Part shown: positions 1 to 11,017 of the stretch, piece after piece | Position numbering within the stretch: position 1 is the stretch's first letter | Layout of the letters: every line of letters starts with the position of its first letter | Assembly: GCF_001640805.2 (NCBI RefSeq) | Contig: NC_066853.1 | Span: forward strand, 22,937,173-23,001,172 | Source: Lates calcarifer | Taxonomy: Eukaryota > Chordata > Actinopteri > Centropomidae | Reading direction: 5' to 3' | Length of the DNA stretch: 64,000 nucleotides | Position numbers and translations under genes: made by a program | The notes under the pieces: model-generated | The model's database searches: none | What the model saw: the letters and a program-made list of their open reading frames with translations, nothing else | Told to the model about the DNA's origin: nothing

Positions 1-491
1 AATTGAGAGGATTTGTAGTGTTTTAGTGATATTGACCAGTGGCGTACTCAAGTTTGCTGAAATCTGTACTCCAAAACGTATAAGTCTGAGTGTACCTCAC
101 AAAGTGGGAGATGCGTACCTCCCCACAGGTAGAAATCTGTCTCAACTAAATATTTTAGCAGTTTTTCATATTGATATTGTGTTCACTCATTCATGAAGTC
201 CCATAGCCTATGCAGTGCCACCTGTCTCACTATCAAAATAAACCCTCAGAGAAAGATGAACATTTGATAACGCTTAATGAGGCTGCAAATCAGCAGTGGT
301 GAACATTCCTTTCATCTGGTAGGTCTGCACACTGGTGAATTATTTTGCTCTAACACCAACTAACTTGGTTGGAGTAAAAGTTATCAAGACTCAAGTAAAG
401 TAGTTACTTGTTAGTCTACCTGACTCACAAGCAGCACATAGGAACCATGCATACTTGTATGTGGTGACTCACTTCCACTGTGTGATTGCAG

Positions 492-670
492 CAGAGGTGG
501 AAGAAGAATTCAGATTCCTTACATACTGTTAAAAACTGTTGCAAGTAAATTTCCTGCATTCAAAATTATTGTAAAAGTTGCTATACAAGAAAAATAAAAG
601 GGTGTTTATCTTATATAATGTGACATATTTCTGAGTGAAACAGAGTATGTGGGCAAGTAAGAAGGATTTC
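492..670 (+). repeat. Fragment of a common percomorph dispersed repeat (left part)
   Basis: The text from GCAGAGGTGGAAGAAGAATT through the run of 'aagtaaa'-type words matches, from memory, the start of a very common percomorph interspersed repeat that opens with CAGAGGTGGAAGAAGTATTC. A stretch resembling the far end of the same repeat (tacctcaaatctgaacttga, then acttgagtaaattcacc) lies at 2268-2325. The two pieces may therefore be one element interrupted by later insertions. Family recognition is from memory and was not searched. Confidence 0.4.
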
Positions 671-1440
671 AGTCAAGTAGTTCAAATTAAATTGGATCAC
701 TCAAAATAGGGCACTGTTTAGCAAATTACAGCAGCACAATACAAAGCTTTCAAGAACACTGTTGGCCTCCATTCCTACCCTCCTCACCTGGGTTATTACA
801 GCAGTTAATAAATTACATACCAACCACATGAATTTGAATGTAAACAAAGGCCCTGCCAACTGAGATATAAATACACTTCTCTGACCCATGATGACTGTAG
901 CTACCCACAACCCAGTCGCTCAGTTCTTCCAGTGTGCTTTTACTGCACATAACGAATGAGTTTGCCAGTTGACCCAAGTCACTTTTGATTTGATAAATTG
1001 AAAGTGCAATGGATATAAAGAGAGTTGGATACAGCACATCTAAGTGGTCCCTTGTAGCACTGTCAGTAAAAAATACTCTGCTGCTCAAAAAGCACTTGAC
1101 CTATAGACGACCAGTATAAAGGAGATGTCTTTTAAACAGGACAACTCCAACTGCAAACAAGGTTAGATACTCTTTGTACTGTGACCTTTAGCCCATGAAG
1201 GTTGTATATTTGTCTCAGCCTAGAAAAGCAATGTCTATATGCCAGACATCATTCCAACATAAAGTCAATTAGCCAATTGTGGACACACTCACAGGGCCAG
1301 AGGGACAAAGCTTATCTGTATCTTTTAGTAAAAGTCATAAGTATTATAGCAAAATGTACTTTAAGTGCAATAATAAAAATACTGAATGTTCTGCAGATTA
1401 TAGTTATATAGAGTTATATATTTATATATTATGGCATATA

Positions 1441-1960
1441 CAATATCAGTCACAACATTAAAACCACTTGCATAATAATGTGTAGGTCCCCCTTGTGCTG
1501 CTAAAACAGCTCGTACCCATCAGGGCATGGACACAGGACCTCTGAGGATGTTCTGTGGTGTCTGCCACTGGGATATTGACAGTGGATCTTTTGGGTATAG
1601 TGAGTTGCATGGTGGGGCCTCCAACATCTGGCTTGTTCTTGTGCAACCTATAGATGCTCAATTGAATTGGAATCTGGGGGGGGTTGGAGGCCAGGTCAAT
1701 GCTTTGGGTTCTCTGTCTTGTTCCTTGAACCATTTCTGAGCAGTTTTTGTGGTGTGGGAGGGCGCATTGCTCTGCTTGGGGAAGCCGCTGCCATTGGGGA
1801 GTGCATTTGCCATGAGGGGGTGTGCTTGGTCTTCAACAATGTTAAGCTTCCAGATGAATGCCAGGGCTCAACATTTAGTAGCAGAACATACTATTGTAAA
1901 GAGATGACTAGTGTTATTCACTTCACCTGTCAGTGGTTTTAATGTTGTGGCTGATTGGTG
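1441..1960. mobile_element. Non-autonomous TIR DNA transposon with TATA flanks
   Basis: About 520 bp bounded by imperfect terminal inverted repeats of about 28-30 bp. The left end contains CACAACATTAAAACCACT. The right end contains its exact reverse complement, AGTGGTTTTAATGTTGTG, followed by GCTGATTGGTG. TATA occurs immediately outside both ends (1437-1440 and 1961-1964), as expected for a TA or TATA target duplication. The interior has no recognisable transposase; its 60-91-residue ORFs are spurious. A Tc1/mariner-like mode of insertion is inferred from the TA-type target site. Confidence 0.6.
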
Positions 1961-4083
1961 TATATGTTGTGATGACCCTGTCTGAGCAATTCCCACTGAA
2001 AGACTCATGGGCAGAGTTTGGTCATCAGGCATATTCAGCTCACCTGGTCTGGCTGCACTATATAAACTGGTAGCAGCCAGTCTTTCGCTCTATCTCCCCA
2101 CCCTGATTGATTTTGGTTGTATTTTATTAGTCATAATTTAAGTTTCCTTTTCAATTATGTCAAACAAACATGTTTTTTTAGTTATAACGTATGTTATATG
2201 TGACTTATGTTAACTTATCTTCCCTCCTTTGTCCAGCCTTGAGCCAGGTTGTGACAGTATATATGATAGTACTCACGTACCTCAAATCTGAACTTGAATA
2301 TTTTACTTGAGTAAATTCACCATTGAGGACAAGTGCCCCTTCTCACCAGCAGTAATCTGCAGTGTAAGCAGTAGTGTTTTGTTCCATGCAGCTCTGCTGG
2401 CCTCACCAATATGTTGAGGAAATTTCCTGCTGTTCATCCATCTCCATACAGGTCTGTATTAGCCTTTCCACTGTTTCTATATCCTCCACCTATCTGTTCC
2501 TGTGCAGCTACAAACCCCCTCCTGCTGAATAAGACCTGCACCTACCAGACCACTGATTCTCCGGGTCACACCATCTTGACCGGCAGTAAATGAGTATGAC
2601 ATTTAAATCCTGACGGCTCTAGTCTTGTCCAGCGATCTGACCACGAGGCAGGAACAGCCCGGCTCGGCCCTGCTGCTTGCAGCCAATTAGGAGCAGATAA
2701 GCAGACAGAAAGGGAGGTTTTAGCCCTACATTGTGCATAATGCAGCACAGGAAGAAGAGCAGAGAGTGGCATTGCTTTCAGGAGTCAGTGGAGCTCTTTC
2801 TACTGGTGAAATGGAGACTGCAGCTGGGGGGAAGAGATTAGCTGAAAGCCAGAGAAAGACACAGAAAAGGAAAGAAAGAGAGAAGAGGAGATGGGGAGAG
2901 AGTGTGTGTGTGGGAGAAGGAGACACGATGAAGTTCCATAATGAGCAGATTTTGTGTTCTCTCGAGGCTTAAAGGATTCAAGATAAATCACACATTTTTT
3001 TTTGCAGGGCATGCAATAACTTTCTTTTGGACCCTGCTAATCACCCCTTCACCCTCTTCCATGCTTTGTCTCTCTCTGTGTCATTCATTTGTCTTTTTAT
3101 TGAGCCTGCTCAGCATTGCCTCATTCCTCTCTCTCACATGCTACAGCTTCTATTCAAGGCCTATTCTGATGTCTTTACTCAAAGCCAGGAAGCCAAGGTC
3201 ATCTGTTCTTTCTTTAACTCATCATCTTTAATGCTCAACATTTTCACCCCTTTGTTTTCAGAATCATCTTCTGTTCTCTCTGTCCTCTTCTGCTTTGGAG
3301 TTTTTTCTTCAGCTTCCATCTTCTTACTTGCAGTCTTTCTACACTGGCTGTCTCTCTCACTCTCCATCTCCTTTCTCTTCTTTCTAATTCCTTTGAAGGA
3401 GGCCCAGCTCCATTTTTTTTATCCCTCCCACACTGTAGTTCCAAGATCACTGTTGGCTTCGCGATCACACAAACTGTTTCTGGGACAGTCCTGCACCCAG
3501 GCTGTTCTCGTACTAGCTTGTGTCAGCTATGGTACTTCAGCACTTTTTATAGTTCTCCATTTATGTCAAAGCAGCATTTAACACCAAGCAGGGCAACACA
3601 ACCCCACAATTCAAGTACTATAACTGTGACAAGCCCCAACAGTTGGAGACAATAACACAATCAACAATTCAGTTGAGGAAATATAGACAACTGTAATAGA
3701 GATATTTCTTCTCTCTTAGATTTTATAATAGAAACAAATCTTCTCTTTTTCTTTTCTGCAAATGTTAAACATAAATCAAGGGGGTTTTTGGGAAGGTATC
3801 CAAACACACCACACAACATACCATATATTTTACAGCAAGACTATGTAACCATTTTTCTAGATGTTTTTGTTTTAAAAATGAGGGGTTGGTTGCCTTAAAG
3901 ACATCATCAGTAGGTGGCCTGTCTCCATTATGGTGTGTTCACATTTTCATTTTTCTGTTGTGTTTTACTTTTGTGATTTTTGTAAACTAAAATATAGTCT
4001 AATCGCAAGTAGAAAAGGGTTATAAAGTTAACAAACTGACTCAGTAATGTCAGCTATGCAGAATTTTATCTTAAATTTATCTT

Positions 4084-4175
4084 TACGTTAGCTAACATTA
4101 GCTACGTTAGCTAACATTAGCTAGCATTTGTTGTTAGCTAACATTAGCTAACGTAGCTAACATTAGCTAACGTAG
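4084..4175. repeat. Cluster of GTTAGCTAAC palindromes
   Basis: The 10-bp perfect palindrome GTTAGCTAAC occurs at 4087-4096, 4106-4115 and 4133-4142. Further TTAGCTAAC copies follow at 4145-4152 and 4164-4171, joined by ACATTAGCTA/ACGTAGCTA linkers at a spacing of about 19 bp. Such GCTAAC-rich arrays are common in fish genomes, and a looser one lies at 8.8-9.0 kb. Confidence 0.75.
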
Positions 4176-5386
4176 CCACCATAAACTCCTGGTCAACAAG
4201 CAAATAACACATTTGCCCTAGCATTTGTTGTGCAAGGTTGTTTTGGCTAACATGCTAGCAAACGTTTTCCTACCTACACATCCAGCAGACACAGAGCAAT
4301 GTTCGCATTTATTTGAAAGTGGTACGAGCACAACCACCTGAAGAATGCAAGCCTAACCTTTTTTGCTTTGTCATTATGTCCATCAACTCCCAGGGAAAAG
4401 CTGTCTCTTTAGCTGCTAAATGCTCCACTATTCACCAGCTAGTGGCTTACTTTCTGTCTGCTGTTTGGTGGTGGTGCACCTGGCTGCTGCTAAATTTGCT
4501 AGTCACTAACAAAAGACAATAAAAGTGGCATAAGGTCTATAGGAAACTGTCCCCTGTCACCTTCTTTTGACCTTTAAAGAAATGCCTTCATACAAAACAA
4601 TACTGAACTATCTTCTCTTCTGGAACACAACTTTCTTTTTTACCTGTTTTGCTCACTCTCCCCCTTTTCTCTACCTCATTTCTGCCACCCCTCCAGAGAC
4701 CCTCCTCCAAACACACACGCCACATATCTGTCTTTCACCTTTGGGAAGCTGTTAAATGGGCATAGCCGGTTCCTTCCCTTGGGAGCTTACAGTGAGGGAG
4801 AAGGCTGGGTAGGAGTAAAAGATGGAGGCTAGTGCTTAGCAGACTGTCACAGAGCCCCAGCAGCCACCCAGCACTACTGTGATGGAAGGTGTCTGAGGGG
4901 ACTTATTACTAAAGCAGCTCATGGCACTGTCTGTGTGCAGAGGGTTGACGAGTAATTGGAGTCTGGGAATAGGAGTAGGTGTGTTGTGTCTTGTACTGCT
5001 TGAATTATGGTTCCTGAAAGTGTCCATGGTTTTCTTCCATAGATGTTTTGGCATGGCAACAACAATTAGATTGTCCTGTGACAATTCAAATTCTTACATT
5101 CATACTGGACGTATTTGGAACAGTATATTTCATTCACTGTGTTAGCTTGGTTCATTTAGTGAGATGAGAGCAAGGGCATCAGAACAAAAGTTACCACACT
5201 GAGGTGCAGTGCAGTTCATTCAGAGTGAGAACATACTCTGAACCAAAAATAGCAAATGGCCCCAAATACAAAGTTTTATTGCCTGCCATTCCCTGTGCTT
5301 GTAAAACCCAGAATAACAAAACGAGTTGAGGGGCAAATTAAAATGGATCTTCTTAAAGATCAACGTGTGTGTGTGTTTGTTTGTAG

Positions 5387-5557
5387 CACGTCGACCTGGG
5401 GTGCTGGAGGAGATCATTCATAACTTGGACTACTGTGATATCCTGGTGCTGGGGGAGGAGCTGAGGCCAGGGCAGGAGTCTCTCCAACTGCAGCGAAGTG
5501 CTTTGCTTGGAAAACACCTTGATGCCACCAACTCCACCTCTGGCATGTCCATATATG
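5387..5557 (+). CDS. clstn2: Calsyntenin-2 coding exon A (ectodomain, membrane-proximal)
   Basis: First of five visible exons of a calsyntenin, a type I membrane protein of postsynaptic and secretory membranes with two N-terminal cadherin repeats and an LNS/laminin-G-like domain (both upstream of this window). The exon encodes about 57 residues, including RRPGVLEEIIHNLDYCDILV and ending DATNSTSGMSIYG, a block conserved in all vertebrate calsyntenins. NST is an N-glycosylation sequon. It starts after acceptor TTTGTTTGTAG and ends before donor GTAGGT, phase 1 at both sides (171 bp). The paralog call of clstn2 rather than clstn1 or clstn3 rests on the NSTSGMSIYG and NEFNLEV / EHVNHM / VVHHP stretches across exons and on the neighbouring spsb4. 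The calsyntenin identity is near certain; the paralog is likely. Confidence 0.9.
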
Positions 5558-5783
5558 GTAGGTTACTATGGTAACAACACTAAAGCTATACATTTAGTCC
5601 ACTGCTACTAGTAATAACAATAACTCTACCTTTGACAAAAGCATTCAGTCTTTTTCTCTGCTACGTCTGTTCAGCCTTGTGCTATTCTATACATTACCAG
5701 GACATTGTGTCTATCACTCACGCTCACTCTTAGCTTTCTGTACGTGTCACAACTACCTCTGTTGGCTTCTGTCCCCTCCACAG

Positions 5784-5929
5784 GTGTAGACTCCATGTCC
5801 AACTATGAACAGGTGATCAGACAAGTGCGTTACTATAACTGGCAGCCCGGACCGCTAATAGAAAGAAGATTTCGTCTCACCTGCTCGGAGCTCAACGGAC
5901 GCTACACCAGCAATGAGTTCAACCTGGAG
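5784..5929 (+). CDS. clstn2: Calsyntenin-2 coding exon B (ectodomain)
   Basis: Joins exon A across a 226-bp intron: SIY-G is completed by GT at the start of this exon, giving SIYG-VDSMSNYEQV. It then encodes VRYYNWQPG, RRFRLTCSELNGRYTSNEF and ends NLE before donor GTCAGT. The motif CSELNGRYTSNEF is diagnostic of calsyntenins. Length is 146 bp, entering at phase 1 and leaving at phase 0. The acceptor is TCCCCTCCACAG. Sequence continuing past the donor in the same frame soon hits a stop and is intronic. Confidence 0.92.
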
Positions 5930-6585
5930 GTCAGTGTGAACAACAGCTTCACTGATGTGGGTTTTTAAAGGTCAGTCGTGGTACAAATAGTTTTTAGAGT
6001 AAGCTTTTTACTACCAAGTGAGCCAAAGTGCTTGAACCAGCAAAGTGACTGAGCTGATTCAGCCTCTGGCAACACTTTCACTTTCAGAGCCAATTTTTAA
6101 AAAATGAACCTCAGTAGGCAATCCAGCAGCATCACAAAAAGTTTAGGAGCCAAGTTTAGGAGACCAAGTTAACATGAACCTTTCAGTCAAGATGTGCATT
6201 TGAAATTCTGCATCATGTCAAAACAACCAAAGACATAGTCTGATTTTGATGCACAAGTGCACCTTCAACAGCAGCTAGACACTCTGACACAGCAAGTTTC
6301 AACATAACAACAGAAAAAACACTTTACATATTACCCTCCTGTTTTGAGCTGATCCTGTCACCCAAAATATGCATTCACTTTTATATTTCTCACAACATCA
6401 TTTTAAAATCTGGATTTTAAGGCCACATTTTATTTTGGTTAGAATATATCGGCTGTATCCGTCAAGTCAAGTTTAGGCACACAGGTGGGAGATACTGGGA
6501 TTGAGCAGATAAGACCAAAAAATGTTACCTTCAGTCACTCCACTTTCCAGAATCATCACTTCTGCTTTATCTGTTCCCAACCCAG

Positions 6586-6709
6586 GTAGGCATGCTGCAC
6601 AGCTCAGAAGCTGGGGAACATGTCAATCACATGGTAGCCCCGCCTCAGTACATGCAGGTGGTCCACCATCCGTCCATGATTCATGGCCTGTATCCCAGCC
6701 ACAACTCAG
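6586..6709 (+). CDS. clstn2: Calsyntenin-2 coding exon C (juxtamembrane stalk)
   Basis: Acceptor CTGTTCCCAACCCAG and donor G|GTACGA bound a 124-bp exon, phase 0 to phase 1. It reads VGMLHSSEAGEHVNHMVAPP and continues with QYMQVV, HHPSMIHGLYPSHNS. It follows NEFNLE of exon B, so the joined NLEVGMLHSS matches the calsyntenin pattern NLEV-x-x-LH. EHVNHM and VVHHP are close to the mammalian CLSTN2 stalk. In calsyntenins (alcadeins) this stalk is where the ectodomain is shed by metalloproteases; that role is family knowledge, not visible in the sequence. Confidence 0.88.
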
Positions 6710-7938
6710 GTACGAAAACACACACTAGTTTAGTGTGCTCAGAGTTTATAATCCCTTTGTACATAAGATGTTTGGTGTATTAGATTAATTATGTCTGTCT
6801 TATTTCATTTGTACCATTTCATCCTGGAATGTTAATGAATATTACATCCTGTCAGGTCAGATCACATCATATTACGTCATGATAAAGAGCTACAATGGAG
6901 TAAGATGACAATTTTCACATTCTAAAGGAGAGGTATTCAAATGTAAGTCCACAAGTGACACAGTTTTTGTCTAATAACTCCTTAAACTTGGATACAAAAC
7001 ATGCAATGTCTAGGTGTTCATTAGTTTTTCATTAGTGTCATTAATAGGAGCTTAAATATCACTATCTTTATTTATTTATTTATTTGAGTAAGGTTTATGA
7101 TTCATCTTTTGTTTTGACTGAAAATCATCACTGTTCAGTTTCTGCCCACACTGCAAGGATTGTCAAACAATTTCTGAGAACTGTCCAGCCAGAGTAGAAA
7201 TACTATAAACAAAGCAGAAAAAGTGAGTACACAAAAACTAAAATACTGTACATCACTGAACAATCTTAGATTTGTAGTACAGTATGACAACGCTGCATTC
7301 ACACACTTTTGGGAAATATAAAAATGAAAAAATGTAGATGATAGCATTTGGAAACTCTCACAGACTGAGGCTGAAGGGCTGAGAATCAGACCCAAGAGCA
7401 TCTTGCTCTAGGGTCTGAAAAAAAAAAAACAACATAGGGCCAGTGAAGAATTTCCAGGGGAACACTCGGTTTTGCTTTCTAGCTTGTTTATTGTGTCGGT
7501 TATCAGATAGCTGCTCTCCCACAGTAGTCCTCAGCAAAAGAGAGCAATGTAAGCCTGACCTGTCAAATGATGCAGCAGACTCATTCCCCTCCCTCTGTGC
7601 ATGAGTGAACTGAATTAAAGAGAACACGGGAAGGAGGAGGAGAGACATTGGTCGAAATCTACCACACAAGATTTAATTATTCATCAGACTCTAATGGATT
7701 CTACTTACAGTCCTGGAGAGTTCAGTGGCCGGTGCTGTTAACAGCCTAGAGAGTTGGGGGGAAGCGTGTGTGTGTGTGTGTGAAAAAGAGGTCAGAGGAG
7801 CAGTGGTGGGTGGTTGGAAATCAGAAAATCAGGCAAAAAAGAAAAAGAAAAAAGAAAGACTTCCAGTTGTATTTTCAGCCATGACAAGTTTTTGGCACAT
7901 GTGAATGTTTCAGATGATATCACTCTAAATGAAGAGAA

Positions 7939-7941
<3 letters not shown>

Positions 7942-7977
<36 letters not shown>
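7942..7977. repeat. (GT)18 microsatellite
   Basis: Uninterrupted GT dinucleotides over 36 bp within the clstn2 intron. It explains the poly-VCVCV and poly-HTHT reading frames seen here. Confidence 0.95.
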
Positions 7978-7982
<5 letters not shown>

Positions 7983-8744
7983 AACGCATGCAAATACCAA
8001 GTTACTCTAAGGACCTGCATGAAGCTTCACTCCAAGGAAGATCAAAGACAGTGGATTTAGTGTGAAAATCTACTAGACTGAATCAAATGATCATCTGAAA
8101 AGTCCCCTATGAGTCTCACCCTCTTTAAACAGACACACACACACCAGCAGGGACTAGTGAAGAGAGGGCAGGCAGAGAGAAGTCGTGTTATTTCAGTAGG
8201 CTGGAGATCAGAGCAGAAGAAATAAACATTTTAGATCAAGAGAAATCCCTCAGAGTATGTTGTGGTTATGCTACTAAATAGGGCTTATGATACATCTTCG
8301 CGGCTGTGTACTGCACAGAGACCAAATTCAAATGTGTTTTAGTTTTTTAGAAATGTATTTGAAACAATCTCTAGCTTACACACAGCTGTCGGATAGTTGA
8401 ATTCCTTAATCTGTTTTAGCTTTTATTTGTCTGAATCCAAGCCAGCGGGCCTTGGACACAAATTCCACTAAAGTTTAAACATGAGGCAAGTTATTGTGCT
8501 TTTCTCTGAGCACTGGCAGGCAGGAGAGTTAAACTGAGCCAACTTTTAAAAAATCATATTTTCTTTTTCCGGTTACATTACTTGAAACAGAGCAATCAGG
8601 GGAAATCTGTCGCTTTTTTTCTGACATGTTTCTTTAGCTGATGACTGAATAGGTGAAAGACCCATCATGTCAAACATCATTTTTGGATTCACTCATTACA
8701 AACATTTAAGCAAAAGGCCTCAGTGATATGTTATCATATGGTAT

Positions 8745-9020
8745 GTTGCTATGACTTGTGTTTTTTTTCCAAGTGTGGTCACTGCAGCAAAATTGAGGCA
8801 TAGTTGTTCATGAGGCTTAGCTAACAATAAAAATGCTAACATAATAGCAGGTTAGCAGGTATAATGTTTACGTTGTTCACTACTACACAGCACTGAGCTA
8901 TATCTTGTACGCACGCTAACATGCAGTGATAGTGATAGTGCTGATATATTAATGTTCACCATGCTAACCACCATAGCTTAGCATGTTAGCATGCTGTAAT
9001 TTGCCTAAGCACAAAGAACA
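8745..9020. repeat. GCTAAC/GTTAGC-rich dispersed repeat
   Basis: Repeated words ATGCTAAC, GTTAGCAGG, ATGCTAACC and TTAGCATGTTAGCATGCT, followed by AAGCACAAAGAACAGCTAA, resemble a widespread fish interspersed repeat whose consensus contains GCTAGCATGCTAAC and AAACACAAAGTACAGCTGAGG. Recognised by memory only; boundaries are approximate. Confidence 0.5.
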
Positions 9021-9209
9021 GCTAAAGGTAAATTCGTTGGATCATCAGAGACAGGATGATTCTTAAGTGTAACTTAAATAAAGATGGAGTCCTTAAAAGC
9101 ACAGCATAAAAAGACACTGAAAACAACAGCATTGCTAATGACATAAGAACTGGGTTATCGTAATACTCAGAGATCACAATCATCAAGTGAGCGCCCATCT
9201 TATATGAGG

Positions 9210-9850
9210 GTTAGAGTCAAGTCACTTTTATTTACATTAATGATGATAATAGTAGCAGTAGTATCAGTGTGTGTTGAGCAGGATCGTGTGGGCGGTGATC
9301 ACAGATAGAGACTATCTGAGAGAGAATACCTGCAGAGAGCGACAGGAGGAGAGGAGAGAGACGAGAGAGCACCAAACTACAGGAGAGAGACGATGTCGTT
9401 AGTAACCTGCATTTATGAGATATGAATATGTACAGATGGAGAAGGAGAGAAGGAGAGAAGGAGAGTGGAGCTCAGTGCATCTTGGAAAGTCCCCCAGCAG
9501 TATAGGGCTATAGCAGCATAACTAGCCAACTTCAGGCTTTATCTAAGCCTACTCTTAAAAGTGCAGAGGGTGTCTACTTCCTGGACCCAAACTGGAAGAA
9601 AGAAGAGAGAAGTAGAAAAGCCTGATAGTTGAAGGCTCTGCCTCTCATTTTACTCTTGCAAACTCATAGAACCACCGATAAGCCTGCAATCTGGAGGTGC
9701 AGTGTCCTAGTGTGATAATAGGGACCTATGAGCTCTTTAAGATAGGATGGTACCTGACCATTAAGGGGTTTGCAGGTGAGGGGGAGGACTTTTAAATTCT
9801 ATTCTGGATTTTAAAGGAAGTCAATGCAGAGAAGCCAACACTGTAAATAC
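9210..9850 (-). mobile_element. LINE fragment: C-terminal part of a non-LTR reverse-transcriptase ORF, reverse strand
   Basis: Reading the minus strand from about 9781 downwards gives LTCKPLNGQVPSYLKELIGP, then YYHTRTLHLQIAGL, a stop-interrupted segment, and MRGRAFNYQAF. These match the LTYKALHGLAPxYLxELL ... RSLRSSDAGLL ... GDRAFAVRAPRLWN pattern after the RT domain of L2/CR1-type fish LINEs. Several stops and frameshifts show it is dead. The AG-rich stretch at 9330-9470 may be its tail or an unrelated simple repeat. The clade within non-LTR elements is not settled. Confidence 0.7.
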
Positions 9851-10373
9851 AATACACAATAAATAAATCAAGGCAGTCAATGCCAAAGAGGCCAGAAAAC
9901 CACGACAACAGCCACATAACTACAGAAAAAAAACTATTATTTTAGACACAGCAAACATAAGTCAGGGTATATAGGCCTTTGGCATAAATATATTTCAGAT
10001 ATTAATTGAAATATGATCTTGAATGTAATGAATCTTGACTGATGAAGGCCTGCTGCGGGCCTAGGTCTACACTGCCAGACCCGAACCAGCTACTGCTTCA
10101 TTTCATTTATTACCCAAACATTAGAGTGTAACCAATGTGTCATCAGCTTGGCACACTGTCTCTCACTTTGCTCTTCCTATAGGCCATTGTTTATCAAATG
10201 CTGGGCAGTCAGAGAGAGAAAATGACATTTGAAAATAACAAAACAAAGACCCAACAAGAGACCAGAAGCTTTACGGAACAATATGGCCACAAAAACCCCA
10301 GATCCTACATCTGCAAGACTCATCTTTTCAGGTTCTCTCACCTCTCTGTCCCTCTCTCCTCCTCTGTTTCCAG

Positions 10374-10558
10374 GCGTGCCAAGTGCTGCCACAGTGGTGA
10401 TCGTGATGTGTATCGCTGCCCTGGTGGTGGTCGTGGTGCTGGGCATCTATCGCATTCACCTGACACACCAGCAGGAGGTCAAGATGGCCGAGACAGCTAA
10501 AGAGGCGGATGCAACCTGGAACGACTCGGCTCTGACAATCACTGTCAATCCAATGGAG
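10374..10558 (+). CDS. clstn2: Calsyntenin-2 coding exon D (transmembrane helix and start of cytoplasmic tail)
   Basis: Bounded by acceptor CCTCTGTTTCCAG and donor GAG|GTAGGG (185 bp, phase 1 to phase 0). It encodes VPSAATVVIVMCIAALVVVV followed by VLGIYRIHLTHQQEV: an uninterrupted hydrophobic helix followed by basic residues, hence a type I single-pass anchor. The tail then reads AKEADATWNDSALTITVNPM-E. The block WxDSALTITVNPME is universal in calsyntenins and contains the first kinesin-light-chain-binding W-acidic motif, usually WDDS. Here it is WNDS preceded by AT rather than acidic residues. The 3.66-kb intron before this exon holds a LINE fragment and other repeats. Confidence 0.93.
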
Positions 10559-10792
10559 GTAGGGAGACTGGAAGAATGCGTAAGGATGCTGTCAGGGTGG
10601 CGAATATAGGAGGTACATAAGATAGACTTGGAGTTAGTGACTGGAATAACTACAAAAGAAGAAAAGGGTGCACCAGTGGTCTGTTTTATCAATAAGGATT
10701 AAAGGGAAAATTATCATGATTTTTTGCTTTTAAAACTAATGACTAATTTGCGATCATTTAATCTCCGAAACTCTGAATATACCTTACCGCAG

Positions 10793-11017
10793 AACCTGGA
10801 GGAGCCCCAGCCTGCAGAGGAGGAGGCCAGTGAGGAGGAGGAGGAGGAGGAGGAAGAAGAAGAGGAGGATGACGACGACGAGGAAGAGGAGGAGGACGAT
10901 GATATTACCAGCGCTGAGTCAGACGACAGCGAGGAGGAAGTGGACGTCCAGCTACCCAGGATGCAACGCTTGAGCAAGAGGGGCCAAAACTGGGACAAAA
11001 CAACAATATCTTATTGA
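10793..11017 (+). CDS. clstn2: Calsyntenin-2 terminal coding exon E (acidic cytoplasmic tail and stop)
   Basis: Acceptor ATACCTTACCGCAG follows a 234-bp intron. The exon encodes 74 residues and ends in TGA at 11015-11017. After NLEEPQPAEEEAS comes a run of about 26 consecutive Glu/Asp, then ITSAESDDSEEEVDVQLP and the end RGQNWDKTTISY. Acidic runs, the ITSAESxxSEEE block and a final W-D-x-x-x-x-S-Y are typical calsyntenin C-terminal features. In mammals the final motif is EWDDSTLSY/PY, the second kinesin-light-chain site. Here it is NWDKTTISY, with the second acidic position replaced by Lys. The GAG/GAA/GAY-rich coding of the acidic run is repeat-like and probably length-variable. Confidence 0.92.
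   Translation, partial: NLEEPQPAEEEASEEEEEEEEEEEEDDDDEEEEEDDDITSAESDDSEEEVDVQLPRMQRLSKRGQNWDKTTISY

Larger units (their letters stand above)
1..5386 (+). other. clstn2: Intronic sequence upstream of the first visible clstn2 exon
   Basis: No open reading frame here resembles a calsyntenin exon or any other family I recognise. The stretch ends in a clear acceptor (GT-rich run, then TTTGTTTGTAG) at 5386, so it is read as the phase-1 intron preceding the first visible clstn2 exon. Contents: fragments of dispersed repeats, a TATA-flanked non-autonomous DNA element at 1441-1960, a pyrimidine-rich block at about 3030-3420 that creates a spurious 184-residue hydrophobic ORF, and a cluster of GTTAGCTAAC palindromes near 4.1 kb. 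That the whole stretch is one intron is an inference. Confidence 0.6.
6710..10373 (+). other. clstn2: clstn2 intron C-D
   Basis: A 3.66-kb intron between the GTACGA donor and the CCAG acceptor. It contains a short (TTTA)n run near 7070, a (GT)18 microsatellite at 7942-7977, a GCTAAC-rich dispersed repeat at about 8.75-9.02 kb and a reverse-oriented LINE fragment at 9.2-9.85 kb. No coding exon was recognised within it. Confidence 0.8.

Noticed and set aside
3027..3581. 184-residue plus-strand ORF
   Set aside because: Leu/Ser/Phe-rich because the DNA is pyrimidine-rich; no domain, no splice context and no family resemblance.
4084..4175. CRISPR-like array
   Set aside because: Short palindromic units in tandem without unique spacers, in a vertebrate genome; a simple repeat, not CRISPR.
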